Shown here one piece after another: positions 58,352 to 64,000 of a stretch of 64,000 bases of DNA. The first letter of the stretch is position 1. Each line of letters opens with the position of its first letter. The DNA lies in contig JAGVSM010002758.1 in assembly GCA_022494885.1 (NCBI GenBank), positions 62,001 to 126,000 on the forward strand, given 5' to 3'. This DNA is from Micrasema longulum (Eukaryota; Arthropoda; Insecta; Trichoptera; Brachycentridae). Position numbers and translations under genes: made by a program. Under the pieces are notes generated by a model. The model saw only the letters and a list, made by a program, of their open reading frames with translations. It ran no database searches and was not told the DNA's origin.

Positions 58352-58540
58352 GCGGCCTCCGTGGTGTAGTGGTCAAGACGCTTGACTCACGCACGGAAGG
58401 TTCCGGGTTCGATTCCCGGTGAGAACACAAAAATTAAAATGTAATTTTTCTCAAGCCTGGGTGTTCTGTGATGTAATTCACCGCTGTAATTGGGCCTCCT
58501 GGCCTGTTGTGGTGCAAAAATAATAATAAAATAATAATAA
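58352..58540 (+). repeat. tRNA-derived SINE, second family, copy 2
   Basis: A box TGGTGTAGTGG (58362-58372), B box GGTTCGATTCC (58406-58416), body CAAGCCTGGGTGTTCTGTGA, TGGGCCTCCTGGCCTGTTGT and an (AATAATAAA)n tail. About 90% like copy 1 by eye. Confidence 0.85.
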
Positions 58541-58724
58541 AAAAATAAAAATGATTATCCTTAAGTTTCGAAAAAACACGTTTTAAAAAATTAAATAATA
58601 ATCGTTTTGAACATCAATGGGTTTCAAATTCAAGTATTCAAAATTCAGTAATTTTTTTTTTTTCTCTATTTGTCAATATATTATTAATTTTTTTTTTTTT
58701 TTGAAAATTTATTTATTTACCCTT

Positions 58725-59110
58725 ACGGATTATTACATTCATTTTACAAAAAATAATATAAACATTTTTCATTCATACTCTGTTGTGCAAAATAATATTT
58801 TTTACATCTTTTGAAAAGTTTGTTCGAGTCTTTTGTTTAGTTTTGTCTGGTTGTTTATTGTATAATTTCAGTCCCTGGTTCATTAGTCTTGATTGTCCTT
58901 GTCTTGTTTTAGAAAGTTGTGTATGGTATTTGTTTGATATTCTCGTATTATGTCCATGTTTACTACTATTTTTTTACAAGTTTTAGTTCTTCGTCTACAA
59001 TTACATTAGTGGCTAATTTATGGATACATTTTAATGATTCTAGTTGAAAGAGTTCAGTTATATTTAATTGCTTAGTTTGTTTAAAAAGTTCTCTTGTTGC
59101 AGTAAGATAG
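58725..59110 (-). repeat. LINE ORF2 3' end, copy 2
   Basis: Close copy of 27475-27870 (TTTTGTTTAGTTTTGTCTGG, TATAATTTCAGTCCCTGG, AGTTCTTCGTCTACAATTAC). Confidence 0.75.
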
Positions 59111-59589
59111 GGAAGGTCATGTACTAACTTAAATATTTTTTTATGTTTTTTTTTATATAGGAGTTGCTTTATTATTTACCTTGCTTATAATATACAAGGT
59201 TTATATTTCAAAAGTGGATCTTTCTGCGTTTAAATTTCTTTAAATTTATCCAAACTGTTGGGATCAGGAGGGATATACTAATGTGGGCCAATCAGGAACT
59301 TCTCAGCATTTGCTTATGTGGAGAGGAAACCACTCAAAACTCTTCAGGAGAAGAACCGGAAATACTACACAACTCTCTTATCGTCGGTAGATCCATATGA
59401 ACTAGTGAGGTCGTTCAACGTAGTTCGTTTACGTTAAAATATATTTACAATTTTTTTCGTACATTTTTAAGAAACCTTGCTTTAATATTTAATGCTCTAA
59501 TTTTTACCACGCGTAAGAAAAAAAATGTGTCCAACTTTCCGTCGGGCTAAAGTTCCTCATTTAATAATGGATATTGTATGGACAGAATT

Positions 59590-59870
59590 GCATTGCTCCA
59601 TCTTATTACATTGATCTGTAGTTTGTCCCCTCAAACATCACCTCTATTACCTCATATAGAAGACCTCTTTAACTAGTACTCATTTCTGAAATGGTCTTTA
59701 TCTGGTGTTTTGCTACTTCGATTCCACTGCGAACCTCATCATTCGTGATGCTGTGTCTCCAGGATATTCCCAGAACTCTCCTATTGGATCACTTGTCGAA
59801 GGCTTCTATATAGTATCATTTTTATCTCTTTCAAAAAGGCACCATGATTCGCAGCCGCACGTTACGACAT
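59590..59870 (-). repeat. LINE ORF2 fragment, very decayed
   Basis: Minus strand with frameshifts: NVVTCGCESWCLFERDK, ILGISWRHSITNDEVRSGIE, VAKHQIKTISEM. This recalls the 'GCE.W.....R.......LR...GI.W...ITN.EV' block of RTE-like LINEs. Confidence 0.55.
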
Positions 59871-59879
59871 TGTTACCAG

Positions 59880-60845
59880 AATGACGTTAAATGTCTCCGG
59901 AGAATGTTCCCACTGAGCATGGAGTGGGGAGGAAGGAGGTGGGGACCCAGTTGGCCGCACCTGTAATTTGCAAACATTTACCGCTTTTACCCTTTCTCGT
60001 CTCCGAATTTTCATTCTTTAATTTATGCTAATTCAATCGATCTTTTCGCCCTGTGAAGCCGTTAGCGCATGACTTTATGTCGGAATTTTAACACACACGT
60101 GTTGTGTATTGTATGCTCCTCTCCCTTCCATATTTGTGTAGTTACCCACTTGACAATAAATCATGGCTCTATTTCCCTACGGAAATAAAGTAATAATTTA
60201 ACTCAGACCTGACGCGACGCGGTAGTTAATCTATCGGTTACATTTAAAAAATAAATTTATTCGATTTGAAATAAATCCACATAATTTTGTTAATGTCTAG
60301 TAAAGAATTTCAAAATGCCTACGTAACTGATCAATATTTGTATTGTATCGTCGCTTTAGTTCGTTTTTGTCCAACATACCATTTTTAACGAAATTGAGTT
60401 AAGTTAAGTGTACAGGAGTTCTGAGAAAAACTTTGTTTATAAAATTCAAATAAAAAAATGTTTAAGGGGTTTTTTTTTAAAAATGTTTAAGTTGTCATTA
60501 TTTATGCGTATTTCGTAAAAAAAGATATTTCGTATTAATGATGGTTTGTGGAACATTGAATTTCATTGTGTTCATTGAACAACATTGGAATAACGCAATT
60601 TAATGTTCGTTCTCCGATGTAATTTGTGATTCGGGAAACCCTTAGTAATCTAGTGGAAAACTCTTTTTTTATTCCGGATTAACAAAGTGATCTACATTCA
60701 ATTTGTAGTCACAAAGTTGTTTTACCGGCAGGACATTACAAAATTTAAAAAAAATAAAATATATACACCTTCGCCCATACATATCGCCTCACGGATTATG
60801 CTATTCGATATTATCCCCTTCAGTAGTTTCACCTAAATATCTTAT
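59880..60845. other. Unassigned stretch in Dad intron 1
   Basis: 59880-60140 is GC-balanced and not repeated here (AGCATGGAGTGGGGAGGAAG, CCAGTTGGCCGCACCTG). 60200-60845 is AT-rich. No gene recognised. Confidence 0.4.
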
Positions 60846-60849
60846 CTTA

Positions 60850-61282
60850 TACACGGTTTTTCAGGGCCAGACCGCAAAACTTCATAGGAACATTCCTCAT
60901 GGTAAGGTTTAAAAAAAATCCTAACAATTTTCTTCTAAAATGTAATTAAAAAATGTAATCTCAAAATGTAGTAAATTCTTCATTTCTCGGACAAGCAGTC
61001 CCTCCACAAAACCCCTACGCCTCTCCTACCCAGCCGCTTTTCTGCGTCTGACGCGCATCGCATCGTTGGTCAAATACGTTTTTATCGCATTTTTTTTTGT
61101 TAGGGAGGGTAGGGGTTTGCGGAAGAGATGCTAGTCCAAGAAATAAAAAATTTACTCCATTTTGCGATGAAAATTTTTTTATATTTTTAAATGACTTTTT
61201 GTAAAAGTTTTGTAAGGTGTAAAAGCTTACCATGAGGATTGTTCCTCTAGAGTTTCGCGGCCTGGCCCTGAAAAACCGTGTA
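60850..61282 (+). mobile_element. TIR element, TACACGGTTTTTCAGGGCC family, copy 3
   Basis: 433 bp. Ends TACACGGTTTTTCAGGGCCA and the complement of GGCCTGGCCCTGAAAAACCG. Same core orientation as copy 2. Confidence 0.85.
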
Positions 61283-61339
61283 TATATTGATCGAACTGTT
61301 CGAATCTTTTTAAAGTAAATTGACGTATTCGATCTTTCT

Positions 61340-61510
61340 TTGACGTTTGCGTTTTTGAACCCGTCGCAGCGCCCCTCGGGTCCGCTCGTCGCCGTCGCCG
61401 GACTCCCGTCGTGCGGTACACCCGCACCCCTTGTCTCGTAGAGTCTCGGTCGGTCGAGCAATGCGCCCGCGGCCATTAGGAGTGATGACAGGCCGGCGCC
61501 CCCACAAAAT
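61340..61510. promoter_or_regulatory. GC-rich island in Dad intron 1
   Basis: GTCGCAGCGCCCCTCGGGTC, CCGTCGTGCGGTACACCCGC, GCGCCCGCGGCCATTAGGAG. Directly follows the TIR element. ORFs on the minus strand are short and without domains. The word CGCGGCCATTA is shared with the island at 51416. Confidence 0.3.
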
Positions 61511-61679
61511 GAGGTAACATGGCTCGTTCGATCCCGAACTGGAAGAAGGAATACCTGGCCCTCGATTAAAGGGATTTGTTTTTTTTTTTAATATAGCTCG
61601 TACTACAAAATACTATAAGAGACTTACCGATGTGCGTCGAAAGTTAACATTAATTTTTCAACAATATTTTGAGTTTTTC

Positions 61680-61965
61680 CAAAATTGACAAGAACTGGAT
61701 TCAACTCCCCGGGGAGCTGTTAATGTTAACATATTGCAACAGAGATGAAGAACATTTTAGAGAAGGTAATATATAAGTCTAGGCATCACAGGGCTTATGA
61801 CCTGTCATTGGCTGGTTTAAGTGGCCACTTTACACACTAACATTTCACCATTCTGCCCATATTTGAACATCTATATTCCTTCAATTCTTTAGTTTGCTGA
61901 TGTTTGTGAAGTTAAAGAGCTGAAACCTTTATTTATGCTGGTGAGATTCACCTAATTATTGCATT
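61680..61965 (-). repeat. 'GCCACTTAAACCAGCC' repeat, inverted copy
   Basis: CAACTCCCCGGGGAGCTG, CAGGGCTTATGACCTGTCAT, AAGTGGCCACTTTACACACT, CATTCTGCCCATATTTGAAC. Confidence 0.75.
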
Positions 61966-62129
61966 ATTTCGTCTGAAAACTTATTATTAAAATTAAAATG
62001 TATTTTTAATGACAATGAGTAGTACGCTATATTTATTTATTTTATTAACATATACGGCAATATTGCCTTTTGCAAAACAATTTTTAAAACATATATATCT
62101 TTTTACTCACGATTTAGACCCAAAAATTA

Positions 62130-62275
62130 AACTTAAAAACATTAACAAATTACAACAGGGATGGATGAAGAATACCTTCAAGAAGGGAATATGGAAGTCT
62201 AAGGGGGGGTGAAATCCAGTATTTTATCTACAAACATTTGGACAAACTTAAATATTGTAAAAAACATTAAATGTT
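62130..62275. repeat. 'GCCACTTAAACCAGCC' repeat, edge fragments
   Basis: AACATTAACAAATTACAACA..GATGAAGAA at the left and AAATCCAGTATTTTATCTAC..AAACATTTGGACAAACTTAA at the right are the two ends of a unit joined without the core. Confidence 0.6.
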
Positions 62276-62644
62276 AAAATTAAATTTATTTACACTACGA
62301 TGTGGTGGTACTGATTTACATAAGAATGTTTTTTGTTTGCTACTTGTACCTAGATGGTAATTACCATAAAAGGCATGTCTATTTATTGTCTATGGATCTA
62401 TTTTTCTTTTACGCTTTTGATTTTATGTGTATAGTTTTATTTTAATTATCTATCTTTAAACCGTTGTTTTTGTATGGTTATTGTTGACCTTTTAACATTG
62501 CACTTTTTGCTTCTGTATCAGTAATCTAAAGCTTTTTAAGAGAAAACGCAAACGCAGATTTTTTCATACAAACGCATTCCCGTATCTCTGGATTATAGGA
62601 CGTGAACAGTGATATTTTTTGAAGTGAAGAGATTTATCTGACTA

Positions 62645-62975
62645 ATATATTTCACATACTAGGCAACGCCTGAAAACAATTTTCCAACCAACTGGTCCAA
62701 GAAGAAGTTTTAAAATTGGAAAATTGTTTTCAGGCGTTGCCTAGTACGTGAAATAATTCAATCATATGAATCTCTTCACAACAATAAAGGTTTTAGTTCA
62801 TTAACTTCACTAAAATCAACAGATGTAGGAATTTAAGAAATATAGATGTTCAAACATAGGCAAAATGGTGAATGTTACACAGTGTGTAAAGTAGCCACTT
62901 TATCCAGCAAATGACAGGTTATAAGCCCTGGATTTCCATATTCCTTTATTTAAGGTATTCTCCATCCCTGTTGTA
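62645..62975 (+). repeat. 'GCCACTTAAACCAGCC' repeat with a head-to-head hairpin
   Basis: 62650-62686 and 62716-62752 are inverted copies of ACTAGGCAACGCCTGAAAAC..AATTTTCCAA about 30 bp apart. The usual plus-strand unit follows (TGTGTAAAGTAGCCACTTTA, AATGACAGGTTATAAGCCCT). Confidence 0.75.
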
Positions 62976-62979
62976 ATTT

Positions 62980-63615
62980 GTTAATCTATTTATTTTTGTT
63001 TATTGATATGCATGTTTTTCTTTGTACTTAACATATACGTAGAAATGATAAATTAACGAATAATGTTAGTTATATACACTGCAAAGCCTACCTACTACCT
63101 ACCACCATTCCTCGACCCAGTGAACATAATATGCAGGTTTACATGTATTCCATAATGAATGCATCCTAGTTAATCACTGTTTAAATGTAGTCGGGTTATC
63201 CAATCCGTGCACTGCATGTGTGGTCCGCCGTGTGTAAGAATCTTTTCCCCCGCGCAGGAGTTTCACTAATTTTTATAATTTGTTTTTTATTTTAATTGAA
63301 AACATACCAAATATAATTTTATATAATATTCCCAAGGAGTTTTTGTAAAAAAACTCATTTAGCGACATGCAGATAACAATATTTATTTAGAGACGTTTTT
63401 TATATTTTAAACTATAACATTATTTACAAAAGCAGAATAGAAATTATGATACACAAAAATTGAAAGGGTATGAAAAAGTTTTAAAAAATTACAAAATAAA
63501 AATAATAATAGGTATGGAAATGAATTCAAAATAATATATAGATATGTATATATAATACAATCTATAAAAGAAAAAATAAAAATAATTAATAAGTTTAAAA
63601 ATTACATGTATGCAT
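62980..63615. other. Unassigned AT-rich stretch
   Basis: No gene or clear repeat. 63100-63260 is somewhat less AT-rich. Confidence 0.45.
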
Positions 63616-63617
63616 AC

Positions 63618-63998
63618 AGGGTGTTCTATAAACCCTGTCACATCTGAAACCACGATGATCAGTATGAACAAGAAGACATATTAGCACGTTAAAATAAATT
63701 TTTAGAATGAATAAAATTTACAATAGTAAAATATTTAAAAAAACAAATGGTTGCTTACTTCTGCAAGGGCGAAGCGAGTGGAGGGGAGGGGGGAGGGAAG
63801 TCTGATACACCGTCAACCACATGGCCACGCCTCCTTCGCTTCTCCCTTGCAGAAGTAAGCAACCATTTGCTTTTTTGATGTTTTTTTTTATTTTTAATTT
63901 TATTCAGTCTAAAAAAATATTTGTATGTGCCAATATGTCTTCTTGCTCATACTGATCATCGTGGTTTCAGATGTGACAAGGTTTAAAGAACATCCTGT
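63618..63998. mobile_element. 381-bp foldback element flanked by TA
   Basis: Ends CAGGGTGTTCTATAAACC and the complement of GGTTTAAAGAACATCCTG. Arms are long: CACATCTGAAACCACGATGA..TCAGTATGA and TGGTTGCTTACTTCTGCAAG..GGCGAAGCGA both have inverted partners. The loop holds a purine run, GAGGGGAGGGGGGAGGGAAG (63782-63801). No ORF. TA flanks suggest the Tc1/mariner type. Confidence 0.8.
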
Positions 63999-64000
63999 AT

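Larger units (their letters stand above)
43904..64000 (+). other. Dad: Dad intron 1 (continues beyond the window)
   Basis: Everything right of the exon 1 donor. No MH2-coding exon (HWC..AYWE, PPPPYS) was recognised up to 64000. The tract mixes repeats with single-copy GC-richer islands. A very long first intron is inferred. Confidence 0.55.

Noticed and set aside
56848..58424. Two tRNA genes
   Set aside because: Good A and B boxes, but no matching acceptor stem, and shared non-tRNA bodies with A/T tails show they are SINEs.
43904..64000. MH2 domain exons of Dad
   Set aside because: No HWC..AYWE, PPPPYS or C-terminal CPCWLE-like text was found; they are presumed to be outside the window.

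Overview
This is eukaryotic, AT-rich, repeat-dense DNA from an insect, most likely a moth or butterfly (Lepidoptera). The call rests on intron-containing genes with GT-AG splice sites, an arthropod-type BMP/activin receptor, tRNA-derived SINEs, many decayed LINE 3' ends, and Tc1, hAT and MITE elements. I cannot name the species. Nothing looks bacterial or phage-like.

Only two conserved protein-coding loci can be supported, and both belong to the TGF-beta/BMP pathway. On the minus strand, positions 119-11905 hold what looks like the complete coding sequence of the type II activin/BMP receptor punt. It has six exons: signal peptide (11848-11905); ectodomain, membrane segment and kinase N-lobe (8456-9276); catalytic loop and DFG (6421-6690); activation segment (2849-2970); C-lobe (1123-1267); last exon and stop (119-271). 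Every junction is GT-AG, the phases are consistent, and the spliced protein is 522 aa. On the plus strand, 43618-43903 is the first coding exon of an inhibitory Smad (Dad, the insect Smad6/7). It runs from the Smad6/7-like MF start to the CCNPWHWSRLC motif and ends at a GT donor at 43904. Its MH2 domain is not visible and should lie beyond the right edge, so 43904-64000 is read as first-intron sequence. The genes are head-to-head, about 31 kb apart: a receptor that starts the signal and an inhibitor that the signal induces.

Layout. 1-11905: punt, with introns carrying a broken LTR, a foldback, a Tc1-like element (with its own small intron) inserted in a decayed hAT, LINE fragments and SINEs. 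11906-43140: intergenic, containing LINE 3' ends, a tandem satellite-like repeat (14566-15850), TIR elements, a long terminal repeat (21072-22001), and a 2.4-kb/1.36-kb tandem duplication (30734-34509) in which a 415-bp MITE sits in one copy and its empty site is preserved in the other. 43140-43903: Dad leader with upstream ORFs, then coding exon 1. 43881-44620: a degenerate tandem array made from the exon/intron boundary of Dad exon 1. 44620-64000: Dad intron 1, with repeats separated by GC-richer, apparently single-copy islands that are candidate enhancers.

I found no wholly new gene system. The most unusual structures are the splice-donor-derived array in Dad, the nested intron-bearing Tc1 in hAT inside punt, the MITE with a paralogous empty site, and a set of matches to the BMP activation element around Dad.
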